A stretch of 64,000 nucleotides of DNA from assembly GCF_029814175.1 (NCBI RefSeq), contig NZ_CP122312.1, forward strand, positions 2,480,001 to 2,544,000, read 5' to 3'. This document shows positions 16,172-24,796 of this stretch, piece by piece. Under the pieces are notes generated by a model, which did no database searches, was not told the origin of the DNA, and worked only from the letters and a program-made list of their open reading frames with translations. The first letter of the stretch is position 1; every line of letters starts with the position of its first letter. A program made the position numbers and the translations under genes. The DNA comes from Halospeciosus flavus. Lineage in GTDB: Archaea; Halobacteriota; Halobacteria; Halobacteriales; Halobacteriaceae.

Positions 16172-17701
16172 TCAGACATAGTCGGCCACCTCCGCGGCGA
16201 GTTCGTCCTCGGCGGCCGCGAGCGCGTCGCGGGCGTCGCCGACGAGCGTGCGGTCGTGCTCCAGGTCTTCGGTGGCACTCGCGAGCGTCGCCTCGGCCGC
16301 CTCGGGGGCGGGACCGCCACGGGAGTCGCGCATCGCGACGCTGTGGGCGGGGTCGAGGGCGGCCTTCACCGCGTCCTCGCCGACCGCCTCGTCCAGCGAC
16401 TCGCCGAGGTGTTCGCGGGCGGCGGCGTCGAGGGCCTCGTAATCCGCTTCCCCGGCGTCGCTCGCGGTTTCACCGCTCGTGCGTTCGGCGGCTTTCGCCG
16501 CCTGCGCGACCACCTCGTGGGCCGTCCGGAAGGGGACGCCGTGCATCGCGAGGAGGTCCGCGACGCCGGTCGCGGTCGAGAACCCTTCGCCCGCCGCGTC
16601 GGCGAGCGCTTCTTCGGGCCAGTGGGCCGTCCCCACCGCACCCGCCGCGACCTCCGTCGCCTCGACGACCGCGTCGACCGTCTCCCACGCGTGGGTGGTC
16701 GCGTTCTGCAGGTCGCGGTTGTAGGCGCGGGGGAGTCCCTTGAGCGTCGTGAGGAGTCCCTGCAGGCCGCCCGCGGCGTCCCCGGCGACGGAGCGGACGA
16801 GTTCCATCGTGTCGGGGTTCTTCTTCTGGGGCATGATCGAAGAGGTCGAGGCGTAGTCGTCGTCGAGTTCGACCAGCCCCTTGTTCGAGAAGACCACCAG
16901 GTCCTCGGCGAGACCCGAGAGCGTCGTCGCGACGCCCGCGAGCGCGGCGACTCCCTCGTAGAGGAAGTCGCGCGCCGAGGAGGCGTCCATCGAGTTCTCG
17001 ACCACGCCGTCGAAGCCGAGCAACTCGGCCGTGCGCTCGCGGTCCACGTCGAAGGGCGTCCCGGCGAACGCGGCCGCGCCGAGCGGCGACTCGTTCGTCC
17101 GTGCGTAGGCGTCGAGCAACCGTGCAGCGTCGCGCGAGAGTTGCCCCTCGTAGGAGCACAGGTAGTGTGCGACGGTCGTGGGTTGGGCGGGTTGGAGGTG
17201 GGTGTAGCCGGGCATCACCGTCTCGGTGTGCTCGTCGGCCACCGCCAGCAGCGTCTCGCGCAGGAGGTTCACCGCCTCGACGGCGTCGAGGAGGTCCTCG
17301 CGCAGGCGGTAGCGGATACAGGTCGCCACCTCGTCGTTGCGCGAGCGCGCGGTGTGCATCTTCCCGCCGGCGGGGCCGACGCGCTCGATGACCGCGCTCT
17401 CGATGGCCTCGTGGACGTCCTCCCCGGCGGGAAGGGCGTCGAAGCCGGCCTCCTCGACGTCGTCGAGGGCCACGAGGATGGCGCCGATGTCGTCTTCGGG
17501 GACGATGCCCTGCTCTGCGAGCATCACCGCGTGCGAGCGGTCGACCGCGAGGTCGGCCTCGAAGATGCGGTCGTCGGCGTCCATCGAGGAGAGGAACCCG
17601 CGGGCGGGGCCGCCGCTGAAACGGTCGCGGCGGACGACGGTCTGCCCGCCGTCCTGCTGTCCGCCGTCGGCGGCCGCGTCCGTGGTGGGTTCCTCACTCA
17701 T
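16172..17701 (-). CDS. argH: Argininosuccinate lyase
   Basis: This 509-residue enzyme splits argininosuccinate into arginine and fumarate. The superfamily signature SSIMPQKKNPD with the catalytic Ser is present near the middle, and the N-terminal half has TARSRNDEVATCIRYRLR and GYTHLQPAQPTT, which supply substrate-binding residues. The N-terminus carries a 25-residue Asp/Gly/Gln-rich extension, common in haloarchaeal proteins. It starts three bases after the argG stop, so argG-argH form one transcript. Confidence 0.95.
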   Translation of the reverse strand: MSEEPTTDAAADGGQQDGGQTVVRRDRFSGGPARGFLSSMDADDRIFEADLAVDRSHAVMLAEQGIVPEDDIGAILVALDDVEEAGFDALPAGEDVHEAIESAVIERVGPAGGKMHTARSRNDEVATCIRYRLREDLLDAVEAVNLLRETLLAVADEHTETVMPGYTHLQPAQPTTVAHYLCSYEGQLSRDAARLLDAYARTNESPLGAAAFAGTPFDVDRERTAELLGFDGVVENSMDASSARDFLYEGVAALAGVATTLSGLAEDLVVFSNKGLVELDDDYASTSSIMPQKKNPDTMELVRSVAGDAAGGLQGLLTTLKGLPRAYNRDLQNATTHAWETVDAVVEATEVAAGAVGTAHWPEEALADAAGEGFSTATGVADLLAMHGVPFRTAHEVVAQAAKAAERTSGETASDAGEADYEALDAAAREHLGESLDEAVGEDAVKAALDPAHSVAMRDSRGGPAPEAAEATLASATEDLEHDRTLVGDARDALAAAEDELAAEVADYV

Positions 17702-17704
17702 CGT

Positions 17705-18961
17705 TTACTCCTCGCTGTCGTTCTCGGCGTCGCCGTTCCCGTCCGTCGCGAGTTCGGGCTTCGAGGCGTTGACCTTCTCCGCGACGGAGTTGGCGAGACG
17801 GCCCTGGAAGCCGTGGTACTTCGCGACCCCGGTGGCGTCGTCCTGGGTGATGTCACCGACGGCCTCCGTGTTGAAGGAGGCGAACTCCTCGGAGTAAACG
17901 GCATATTCGCTGTCGCGGGCGACGGCGCGGGCCTGGCCGCCCTCGAACTTGATGGTCACCGTCCCCGTCACCTTCTGCTGGGTCTGGTCGATGAAGCCCT
18001 CGAGGGCGCCGACGAGCGGCGCGTTGACGAGACCCTCGTAGGCCTTCTGGGACCACTCGTGGTCGACCTGCTTCTTGAAGTCGCGTTCCTCCTTCGTGAA
18101 GACGAGTTGTTCGAGCGCCTCGTGGGCGGTGAGGAGGGTGGTGGCGGCCGGGTGCTCGTAGTTCTCGCGCACCTTCAGGCCGAGCATGCGGTCTTCCATC
18201 ATGTCCGTGCGACCGACGCCGTAGGAACCGGCGAGGTCGTTGAGGTACTCGACGAGTTCGACCGGCTCCATCTCGTCGCCGTCGACGGCGACGGGGACGC
18301 CCTCCTCGAACTCGATCTCGACGAGTTCGGTCTCGTCGGAGGGTTGGTCGGTCCACTCGTAGATGTCCTCGGGAGGCACGTAGTCGGGCTTCTCCAGGTC
18401 GCCGCCCTCGATGGAGCGACTCCAGAGGTTCGTGTCGATGGACCAGACGCCCTCCTTGCCGCCCTGGACGGGCAGGTCCTTCTCGTCGGCGTACTCGATC
18501 TCCCACTCGCGAGTGAGACCGAGTTCGCGGACGGGGGCGATGACTTCGAGGTCGGACTCGCGCCAGACGGCCTCGAAGCGGAGTTGGTCGTTTCCTTTGC
18601 CCGTGCAGCCGTGGGCGATGCCGTCACAGTCGTTCTCGTGGGCGACGTCGAGGATGGCCTTCGCGATGACGGGGCGGGCGAGCGCCGTCCCGAGGGGGTA
18701 ACCCTGGTAGTCGGCGTTGGCCTTCACGCCGTCGAAACAGAGGTCCGCGAAGTCGTCCTTCGCGTCGACGACGTAGTGTTCGAGGTCGAGGGCCTCGGCG
18801 GTCTCGTAGGCCTCTTCGAACTCCTCTTCGGGTTGGCCGACGTCGACGGTGACGCCGATGACTTCGTCGTAGCCGTACTCTTCTTTCAGGAGCGGGACGC
18901 AAACGGTGGTGTCGAGCCCGCCGGAGAAGGCGAGCGCCGCGGTCTTGGTCTGGTCTGCCAT
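17705..18961 (-). CDS. argG: Argininosuccinate synthase
   Basis: This 418-residue ATP pyrophosphatase joins citrulline and aspartate. The N-terminal PP-loop reads AFSGGLDTTV (residues 11-20); most relatives have Ser as the last Thr here, a mild change. Further family stretches are YPLGTALARPVIAK, AHGCTGKGNDQLRFE and the tetramer tail. It leads argH by three bases. The last 20 residues are Asp/Glu/Asn-rich, as is usual for halophile proteins. Confidence 0.95.
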   Translation of the reverse strand: MADQTKTAALAFSGGLDTTVCVPLLKEEYGYDEVIGVTVDVGQPEEEFEEAYETAEALDLEHYVVDAKDDFADLCFDGVKANADYQGYPLGTALARPVIAKAILDVAHENDCDGIAHGCTGKGNDQLRFEAVWRESDLEVIAPVRELGLTREWEIEYADEKDLPVQGGKEGVWSIDTNLWSRSIEGGDLEKPDYVPPEDIYEWTDQPSDETELVEIEFEEGVPVAVDGDEMEPVELVEYLNDLAGSYGVGRTDMMEDRMLGLKVRENYEHPAATTLLTAHEALEQLVFTKEERDFKKQVDHEWSQKAYEGLVNAPLVGALEGFIDQTQQKVTGTVTIKFEGGQARAVARDSEYAVYSEEFASFNTEAVGDITQDDATGVAKYHGFQGRLANSVAEKVNASKPELATDGNGDAENDSEE

Positions 18962-19287
18962 TTGTGTGGTGTGTTGTCGGGGGTGATAGTTGGACGACGA
19001 TACGGGGTTCGTGGGTCGAAACGAACGAACCGGAAGTCAGGAGGTAGGTAAAGTGGGGTCTAAGGGGACCCCGGTCGTCGTCGCGGCAGACGGAGGACGG
19101 ACACGGCGCTGCCGGAGAAAGCGGACGTGGTGGCAGCGAGCGTCTGCATCGTTACTCGCCTATTGTAGAGGTCCGGTATTAAACGTTTTCGACCCTCCAG
19201 CATTTTCCGCCGGTTTCCCCGTGGTACCACGAGTCACGGCCGTGTAGCCGCCCATTTTTCCACGGCCGATGCGTACGTAACGACAGG
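18962..19287. promoter_or_regulatory. argG upstream region / divergent spacer
   Basis: These 326 bases separate argG (minus) from a small plus-strand membrane protein. No gene is supported. Near argG, the complement of about 19040-19052 reads ACTTTACCTACC, a possible promoter, leaving a leader of about 60 bases or more. A second AT-richer island at 19160-19200 (TATTGTAGAGG, GGTATTAAACG) may belong to either direction. Just before 19288, CATTTTTCCACGG could serve the plus-strand gene. I saw no copy of the lysW palindrome here. Confidence 0.4.
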
Positions 19288-19473
19288 ATGGTCGACTGGC
19301 CCAGTCTGAACGCGAAAACCGTCGTCTTCGTCGTTCTCGCACTCCTCGTCACGTGGTTCGTCATCCACCTCCTGCAACTCCTCGCGACCGTCGTCCTCGG
19401 GTTGTTGAGCGTCGTCGGCGTCACGGTCGTCGTCTGGTTCCTCGTCCGAGTGTGGTGGCGGCGCCGCGAGTGA
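19288..19473 (+). CDS. Small two-helix membrane protein
   Basis: The 61-residue product has a short polar start (MVDWPSLNAKT), two closely packed hydrophobic helices (about residues 11-30 and 34-54) and a basic end VRVWWRRRE. The positive tail suggests an N-in, C-in hairpin. The next small gene, 51 bases downstream, encodes a protein of similar size and plan, so these look like a pair of small membrane proteins. No known family function is apparent. Confidence 0.55.
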   Translation: MVDWPSLNAKTVVFVVLALLVTWFVIHLLQLLATVVLGLLSVVGVTVVVWFLVRVWWRRRE

Positions 19474-19524
19474 GGTCGGGCGAAGGCGGAGTTTTTTGCA
19501 GGGTGGAGAGAAAAGTAAGAACGC

Positions 19525-19704
19525 ATGTCCCGCGCATCACTCGAAGCCGAGACCCTCCTGAAACTCGTCCTGGCACTCGTGTTGCTCTGGATCGTCATCG
19601 AACTGCTGGAGGCGGTCGTCGGGGTCGCCGCCGGCGTATTCGGGCCGGTCGTCGGCCTGCTCGTCCTCCTCGTCATCGTCCTCTGGCTCTTCGACAGGAT
19701 CTAG
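19525..19704 (+). CDS. Small two-helix membrane protein
   Basis: The 59-residue product starts MSRASLEAETLLKLV and has two hydrophobic stretches (about residues 10-30 and 36-54) separated by VVGVAAGVFGP, ending LFDRI. An AT-rich patch (GGAGTTTTTTGCAGG at about 19486-19500) lies 25-30 bases ahead of the ATG and probably acts as its promoter. It is shaped like the preceding 61-residue protein but differs in sequence. Function unknown; I judge it real from its codon pattern, helix layout and promoter spacing. Confidence 0.55.
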   Translation: MSRASLEAETLLKLVLALVLLWIVIELLEAVVGVAAGVFGPVVGLLVLLVIVLWLFDRI

Positions 19705-19742
19705 GCGGAGCACCCATCCGTCTCGGTGTCCTACCACCGAGC

Positions 19743-20267
19743 GTGTACAGCGTGAACGTTCCCGTGCCGCAGGCGGTCCGCTCGCTCGCGGCCGACCTCC
19801 GGCCCGCGCTGAGCGACTTCGAGCGGATCCGTCAGCGGCCGACACTTCTCTGCAAGCGTCTCCCCGCCGAGAACCGCCGCGAGTACCTCGACGCCGAGCG
19901 CCGCGCACGCCGCGCCCTCGACGGACTGCCGCCGTTCGCGGTCCGGATCGACGGCATCGACGTCTTCGAGGACCCGCCCAGCGGGACGGCGCCGGTCGTC
20001 TACCTCTCGGTGACAAGTCCCGGACTCGACGAGGCGCACCGCCGACTCGTCGACGAGTTCGGCGCTATCGACGGTCTCGAAGGTGAGGACTTCGTCCCAC
20101 ACGTCACCCTCGCTCGCCAGTACGACGGCGGGCCGGTCTACCGGGAGGACCCGACCGACCGACTCCGACGGAAGGAGATCGACCCGATCGAGTGGGACGC
20201 GACCGAACTCCAGTTCTACGACGCGTCGTACGGCGAGCGCATCGATTCCGTCTCGCTCCCGGCCTGA
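19743..20267 (+). CDS. 2'-5' RNA ligase superfamily protein with one HxT motif
   Basis: The 174-residue product has the fold pattern of the LigT/2H phosphoesterase superfamily. The C-terminal motif FVPHVTLAR is a proper HxT/S site. The N-terminal counterpart, expected to carry the other His, reads RPTLLCKRL, so that His seems missing. Start is GTG 19743 (VYSVNVPVPQAVRSL), which begins the conserved part; the frame is open further upstream but only as a shadow. With one of two catalytic His absent, phosphodiesterase activity is doubtful. A full two-motif relative, ThpR, is encoded at 36972-37526. Confidence 0.7.
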   Translation: MYSVNVPVPQAVRSLAADLRPALSDFERIRQRPTLLCKRLPAENRREYLDAERRARRALDGLPPFAVRIDGIDVFEDPPSGTAPVVYLSVTSPGLDEAHRRLVDEFGAIDGLEGEDFVPHVTLARQYDGGPVYREDPTDRLRRKEIDPIEWDATELQFYDASYGERIDSVSLPA

Positions 20268-20294
20268 GACCGGCCGCGACGAGTGCCCCGACGC

Positions 20295-22505
20295 TCAGGG
20301 CCGGGGCGGACCGTCTTCGCCCCACGCGTCCATGTCGCCGTAGAAGTTGAGCATCGAGAACTTCAACTTCGAGGGGTCGAGGTCGACCATCTCCTGGCGC
20401 TCCTCGCCGGGGAACGTCCCGTTGATGGAGTACTTCCGCATCGAGCGGCGACTCTGTTTCGTGTAGCGGCGGTCGACGAGCACCCGCACGCCGAAGTCGT
20501 CCGGCGAACGGATGACCCGGCCGAGCGCCTGGCGCGTCTTGCGGACCGTGGGGACCTCGACGCCGTACGTCCACCCGGCGTCCTCGGTGTCCTCGAACAC
20601 CTGGTCGTAGGCGTCCTGCACCGCCTCGGCCCGTTCGTCGAGGTGGGGGTAGGGGACCCCCACGACGGCGACGGTCCGGGCGTCGTCGCCGTCGAAACTC
20701 ACGCCCTCCGCGAGCGTCCCCCACAGCGAGGTGAAGAGGGCGGCGCCGTCCTCGGCGACGAACCGCTCGCGGAGGTCGTCTGCGGGTTCGCCCGGTTCGT
20801 CGAGGTAGAGCGGGCAGTCGACCCGGTCTCGGAGTCTGTCGTGGTAGCGCTCGGCTTCGCCGTAACTCGGGAAGAACAGGAGCGCGTTGCCCGCCGTGAA
20901 CTCCACGACGTCCGAGAGTACGTCCGTGTACTGCTCCTGGACCCCGCGTTCGTCGCGTTTGCTGGCGAACAGCGGTTCGGTGTCGACGGCGAACGTGCGT
21001 CGGCGCTCCTCGGGGAACTGGAGACCGAAGGCCATCGTCTCGGGGTCGTCCAGTCCCAGTACCTCGGCGGTCACGTCGAACGGCCGGAGCGTCGCGGACA
21101 TGAGGACCGTCGCGTGCACGGAGTCGAAGAGGTCGGTCGTCACCTCCCGCGGAATGCAGGTGTAGAGTTCGGCGCGGCCGTACACCTCGTCGGTGCTCTC
21201 GTCGCGGCGGACCGCCACCGTCGGGTACTGTCCCAGCGAGTCGCCCTCGGTGAGGTAGGCGTCGACGAACTCCGCGGCCTGGAGGGTCTGACACTCCTGG
21301 CGGGAGGTGGCGTCGCCGTTCCGGTAGGCGTCCTCGTACCCCTCGTCGAGGTCCTCGCCGAGCGAGATGGCGTCGTCGACGTCCTTGCCGATGCCCCGCC
21401 CGGTGTAGCGTTGGAAGAAGGTGAGTGTCAGGTCGTCGCGCTTGTGGTCGTTGGCGACGGGCACGTCCTCCCAGTTCGACCCGACGTCCTCTCTCCCGCC
21501 GTAGCCGAAGGCGTCCTCGTAGGTCTCGCCGAGCGCGTCGCGGAACGCCCGAATCACGTTCAGCGCGTCGCCGGCGCGGGGGTCCTCGCTGTCTTCTAAC
21601 TCTGCGACGGCCTGGTCGAGCGTGTTCTCGGTGAGCGTCTTCGAGGCGTGGTCGCGGGCCGCGTCCTCGACGTTGTGCGCCTCGTCGAAGACGCAGACGA
21701 CGTCCTCGGGGTCGCGGTCGAGCCAGCGGAAGAACTGCGCGCGGATACCGGGGTCGAGGAGGTGGTGGTAGTTACAGACGACGAGGTCGACGCCCTCCAT
21801 CGACTCCTTCAGCAGTTCGTACCCGCAGAGACCGTTCTCCTCGGCGTAGTCGTAGACGTCGTCGGGCGTCCGCACGTCGTCGTAGAGCCAGGAGACGAAC
21901 TCGTCGTTCGACCCGCGGAGGTTGGCGGCGTAGCGCTCGCAGACGTTGCGCTCGCGGAGGTCTTCGAGTTCGTCGGCGACGGCGTCGAGTTCGTCCATCA
22001 CGGCGCTCCGGGCGTCGGCGGCGCTCTGCCCCTGCGCCCCGCCGTCCCCGTCGCGCGCCTGGTCGAGGAGTTCCTGCTGGCGCTGTTCCAACTCGCGCTT
22101 CTCGGCCTCCGTCTCGACGACTTCTCTGGTGTTGTCCCGGAGGACCTGACACTCCTCGTAGTCGACGTCGATGTGACACATCGACCCCTTGCCCTTGAAC
22201 ACGACGGCGCGGATGTCCTCGGCGTCGTGGATCTCACGGGCCTCCCGGACGAACTGGCGCATCTGCTGGTGGACGTTCGTCGTGATGACGACCGTCCGGT
22301 CCTCGCGGCGGGCGTGTTCGAGCGCCGGCGCGAGCGCCGCGAGCGTCTTGCCCGTCCCGCAGGCCCCCTCGAAGAGGACGTCCTGTCCGTCGTCGAGGGC
22401 GTCGCGGATGCCCTCCATCGCCTCACGCTGGTTGTCGTACGGCGACGGCTTCGGGAAGAAGCGCAGGTAGTCGGGACCGGAGTCGGGGGTGTCGCTCGTG
22501 GCCAC
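20295..22505 (-). CDS. Fe-S type superfamily 2 DNA helicase (XPD/Rad3-like)
   Basis: This 736-residue ATPase has motif I GACGTGKT at 47-54, the DEAH box in VFDEAHNVED, and motif VI QALGRVIRSPDDFG near the C-terminus. Between motifs I and II are Cys residues in the XPD arrangement (in SMCHID, EECQVL, NVCERY and GLCGYEL), which can hold a 4Fe-4S cluster. Such helicases unwind 5'-3' and act in excision repair. The interrupting arch region is charged and Gln-rich (ELEQRQQELLDQARDGDGG). Start is GTG 22505; upstream frame is shadow. It shares little with the other Rad3-like protein at 49368-51182. Confidence 0.87.
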   Translation of the reverse strand: MATSDTPDSGPDYLRFFPKPSPYDNQREAMEGIRDALDDGQDVLFEGACGTGKTLAALAPALEHARREDRTVVITTNVHQQMRQFVREAREIHDAEDIRAVVFKGKGSMCHIDVDYEECQVLRDNTREVVETEAEKRELEQRQQELLDQARDGDGGAQGQSAADARSAVMDELDAVADELEDLRERNVCERYAANLRGSNDEFVSWLYDDVRTPDDVYDYAEENGLCGYELLKESMEGVDLVVCNYHHLLDPGIRAQFFRWLDRDPEDVVCVFDEAHNVEDAARDHASKTLTENTLDQAVAELEDSEDPRAGDALNVIRAFRDALGETYEDAFGYGGREDVGSNWEDVPVANDHKRDDLTLTFFQRYTGRGIGKDVDDAISLGEDLDEGYEDAYRNGDATSRQECQTLQAAEFVDAYLTEGDSLGQYPTVAVRRDESTDEVYGRAELYTCIPREVTTDLFDSVHATVLMSATLRPFDVTAEVLGLDDPETMAFGLQFPEERRRTFAVDTEPLFASKRDERGVQEQYTDVLSDVVEFTAGNALLFFPSYGEAERYHDRLRDRVDCPLYLDEPGEPADDLRERFVAEDGAALFTSLWGTLAEGVSFDGDDARTVAVVGVPYPHLDERAEAVQDAYDQVFEDTEDAGWTYGVEVPTVRKTRQALGRVIRSPDDFGVRVLVDRRYTKQSRRSMRKYSINGTFPGEERQEMVDLDPSKLKFSMLNFYGDMDAWGEDGPPRP

Positions 22506-22555
22506 GTTGAGAGAAATATTGGGCGGCTTACGGCTTAAGTTCGGGGTTCCGTCGA

Positions 22556-23548
22556 CTACCCCAGCGTGCGTTCGCCGTCGCGGGTGACAACCGTCGTGAG
22601 GTCGAAGTGCTCGGGTTCGATGTAGACCTTCTTGACGCCGGGGTTGTGCGCCATCAACTCCGCTTCCATCGCGGTGATGCGGTCGTCGATGTCCTCGGTG
22701 TCGAGTTCGTCCGCGAACGCCACGTCCGCCGTGACGATGATGCGCTCGGGACCGAAGTACACCGTCCGGAAGTCGACGACCTCTTCGACGCCGTCCCAGT
22801 CCGCGACGATGTCCCGCAGTTCGTTCTCGTCGCCCTCGGGCAGACTCTCGCCGAGGAGAAGTCGTTTGTTCTCCCACGCGAGCGCGAGCGCGAAGCCCAT
22901 CAGGAGGATACCGATGAGAACCGCGGCGGCGGCGTCGTAGACCGGGTTGCCGGTCACCTGTGCGAGGACGTTCCCGACGAGCGCGAGCGCGAGGCCCGCG
23001 ACGGCGATGGTGTCCTCCGTGAACGCCGTCAGCGTCGTGATGTTGCTCGTCTTCACGAACGCCTCGCGGTAGCCACTCCAGTCGTGCTTGCGGATGTCGT
23101 GGATCATCCCCTGGTTCGCCTTGTTCAGGGCGTAGCCCTCGAAGACGAGGCCGGCGCTGAGGACGGCGTAGTTGACCCAGACGGCCGGGAAGGTGGAACC
23201 GGCGAACGTGACCGTCCCGCTGAGTCCCGCCGCCTCGTGGGCGACGAGGGCGTGGTAGCCGTGGTTCAGGCTCTCCCAGCCCGCGATGCCGAACAGGAGG
23301 ACGCTCACGAGGAAGGAGTAGAAGAACTGCGCCTTCCCGTAGCCGAAGGGGTGGCTCTGCGTCGGCGCCTTCCCGCCGTAGCGGATGCCGACGAGGAGGA
23401 AGATTTGGTTGCCCGTATCGGAGACGGAGTGGTACGTCTCCGAGAGCATCGACGGACTCTGCGTCAGGAGATACCCCACGAACTTCAGACAGGCGATGGC
23501 CGCGTTCGCGAACAGTGCCGCGAGGACCACCGACTTGCTACTCGCCAT
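22556..23548 (-). CDS. Cation diffusion facilitator transporter (ZnT9-like branch)
   Basis: The 330-residue protein has six predicted helices and a C-terminal soluble domain (about 250-330), as CDF metal exporters do. The second-helix site is SETYHSVSDTGNQ, with the HxxxD metal pair; SHPFGYGKAQFF follows in the loop. In the fifth helix the usual HxxxD is replaced by AFTEDTIAV, an E-D pattern like that of the SLC30A9 type, so metal selectivity may differ from zinc exporters. Start ATG at 23548. It is divergent from a small membrane protein. Confidence 0.82.
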   Translation of the reverse strand: MASSKSVVLAALFANAAIACLKFVGYLLTQSPSMLSETYHSVSDTGNQIFLLVGIRYGGKAPTQSHPFGYGKAQFFYSFLVSVLLFGIAGWESLNHGYHALVAHEAAGLSGTVTFAGSTFPAVWVNYAVLSAGLVFEGYALNKANQGMIHDIRKHDWSGYREAFVKTSNITTLTAFTEDTIAVAGLALALVGNVLAQVTGNPVYDAAAAVLIGILLMGFALALAWENKRLLLGESLPEGDENELRDIVADWDGVEEVVDFRTVYFGPERIIVTADVAFADELDTEDIDDRITAMEAELMAHNPGVKKVYIEPEHFDLTTVVTRDGERTLG

Positions 23549-23608
23549 CGCGTCGGCTTTCGCCCGCCCGTGGGAAAACAATTCGGCCCTGGACGCGTAG
23601 ACGAGCGC

Positions 23609-23995
23609 ATGACCGACTACCGACCCGGCCAGTGTAACATCGGACGAGCGGAGCGACGCAAGCGCCTCGGCTTCGGCGCCGCCGGTCTCCTCGCGACCGG
23701 CGCGCTCGTCGCCGTCCTCGTCGTGCTCGGTCTCCCCCCGCTCGCCTTCCTCGTGACTATCGTCCCGCTCTACGCCGGTCTCCTCGGTGTGCTCCAGGCG
23801 AAGGAGTCTTTCTGCGTCGGCTTCGCCAAGCAGGGTGTCTACGACGTCAGCGAGTCGGGCGAGGGCCGCCGCGACGTGAGCGACGAGGCGTACCGACGTG
23901 CCGACCGCATCCACGCCGTCGCGCTCGCCATCGAGGCGCTCGTCGGTGCGACGGTCGGCGCGGCCTGTCTCTACCTGTTCGGACTCGTCGTCTGA
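23609..23995 (+). CDS. Three-helix membrane protein with CNIG motif
   Basis: The product has 128 residues. The N-terminus has GQCNIGRAERRKR, then two hydrophobic helices (about residues 21-62), a soluble loop with two further Cys-containing segments (QAKESFCVGFAKQG), and a final helix near 100-127. The CNIG-x-x-E-x-x-x-R pattern recurs in small haloarchaeal membrane proteins, but I know no function. It is monocistronic and starts 60 bases from the divergent transporter gene. Confidence 0.55.
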   Translation: MTDYRPGQCNIGRAERRKRLGFGAAGLLATGALVAVLVVLGLPPLAFLVTIVPLYAGLLGVLQAKESFCVGFAKQGVYDVSESGEGRRDVSDEAYRRADRIHAVALAIEALVGATVGAACLYLFGLVV

Positions 23996-24042
23996 ACCGA
24001 GGAACCCGAAGACACAGTTTCCTGGCTCTCCTTCGCCCAGCC

Positions 24043-24549
24043 ATGTTCGCCGTCCTCTCCGACACGCACAGCCAGTCCGGCCACGAACTCGCGGGTCGTG
24101 CCCGCGACGCCGTCCGCGACGCCGAGGCGGTCGTCCACGCCGGCGACTTCACGACCGAGGCCGCCCTCGACGCCCTCCACGACGCGAGCGAGCGCCTCCA
24201 CGCGGTCTACGGCAACTCCGACACGTCGGCGGTCCGCGACCGCCTCCCGGAGTCCCGGACGGTCGAACTCGGTCCCGTCAGGGCGGTCGTCACGCACCGC
24301 TCGCGGAGCGGCGCGACCGGTCTCAGGTTGCTCGCCCGCCAGCACGGGGCCACGCTCGTGATTCGCGGACACACCCACCGCCCGGCGGTCGAGACCCTCG
24401 GCGACGTCACCGTCCTGAATCCGGGGAGCCACGCCGAACCGCGCGGGAACCCCCGCGCACACGCGGAACTCGAACCACGCGAGGACGGACTCGACGGGAC
24501 CATCTACACCCGCGGGGGCGACGTCGTCGAGGCGTTCCGCGTCGAGTGA
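24043..24549 (+). CDS. YfcE/MJ0936-type metallophosphoesterase
   Basis: This 168-residue phosphodiesterase has all metal-binding motifs in order: SDTHSQSG (DxH), VVHAGDFT (GD), VYGNSDTS (GNxD), VVTHRSRSG (GH-like) and VIRGHTHRP (GHTH). Metal ligands are the Asp, His and Asn residues of these loops. Length and order match archaeal members that hydrolyse phosphodiesters with Mn or Ni. It ends convergent with the regulator gene 247 bases away. The natural substrate is not known for this family in haloarchaea. Confidence 0.87.
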   Translation: MFAVLSDTHSQSGHELAGRARDAVRDAEAVVHAGDFTTEAALDALHDASERLHAVYGNSDTSAVRDRLPESRTVELGPVRAVVTHRSRSGATGLRLLARQHGATLVIRGHTHRPAVETLGDVTVLNPGSHAEPRGNPRAHAELEPREDGLDGTIYTRGGDVVEAFRVE

Positions 24550-24796
24550 GAAAACCAGTGGAGGGCCGACGTCGGGTCGGCGGGGACAGCGGTGGAGGGC
24601 CGAAGTGCGGGGCCGGGTGAGGGCCGTGGCCGCCCCGCGGAGGGTGGGTGGTAGTGGGTGCAGTCGAGGGTCTGCACGGGGTACAGGCCGTCTCTCCGAC
24701 CTGTAGCAGTTGCTTCGGCGGGTACCATCAAGTACTTCGTGTAAGCTCAAACGCGCGTTTGAGTTACTTCCGACGGCCCGCTCGCCCGGCCCGTAC
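24550..24796. other. Convergent spacer with hairpins and a perfect palindrome
   Basis: No gene is visible in these 247 bases between convergent stops. The first half is Gly-codon-like GC repeats. A 6-bp hairpin GTGCAG...CTGCAC lies at 24658-24677. The 18-base palindrome CTCAAACGCGCGTTTGAG at 24746-24763 is perfect and is extended by GTAA and TTAC on either side with one extra base. They may end both transcripts, or the AT-rich bases near 24720-24745 may drive a minus-strand small RNA, but I found no known RNA family. Confidence 0.45.

Noticed and set aside
15920..19051. 1043-codon frame opposite argH and argG
   Set aside because: It has no motif and the opposite strand carries two certain enzymes.
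24550..24796. Possible RNase P or 7S RNA in the convergent gap
   Set aside because: The conserved helices and motifs of either RNA were not found; the hairpins are too few.
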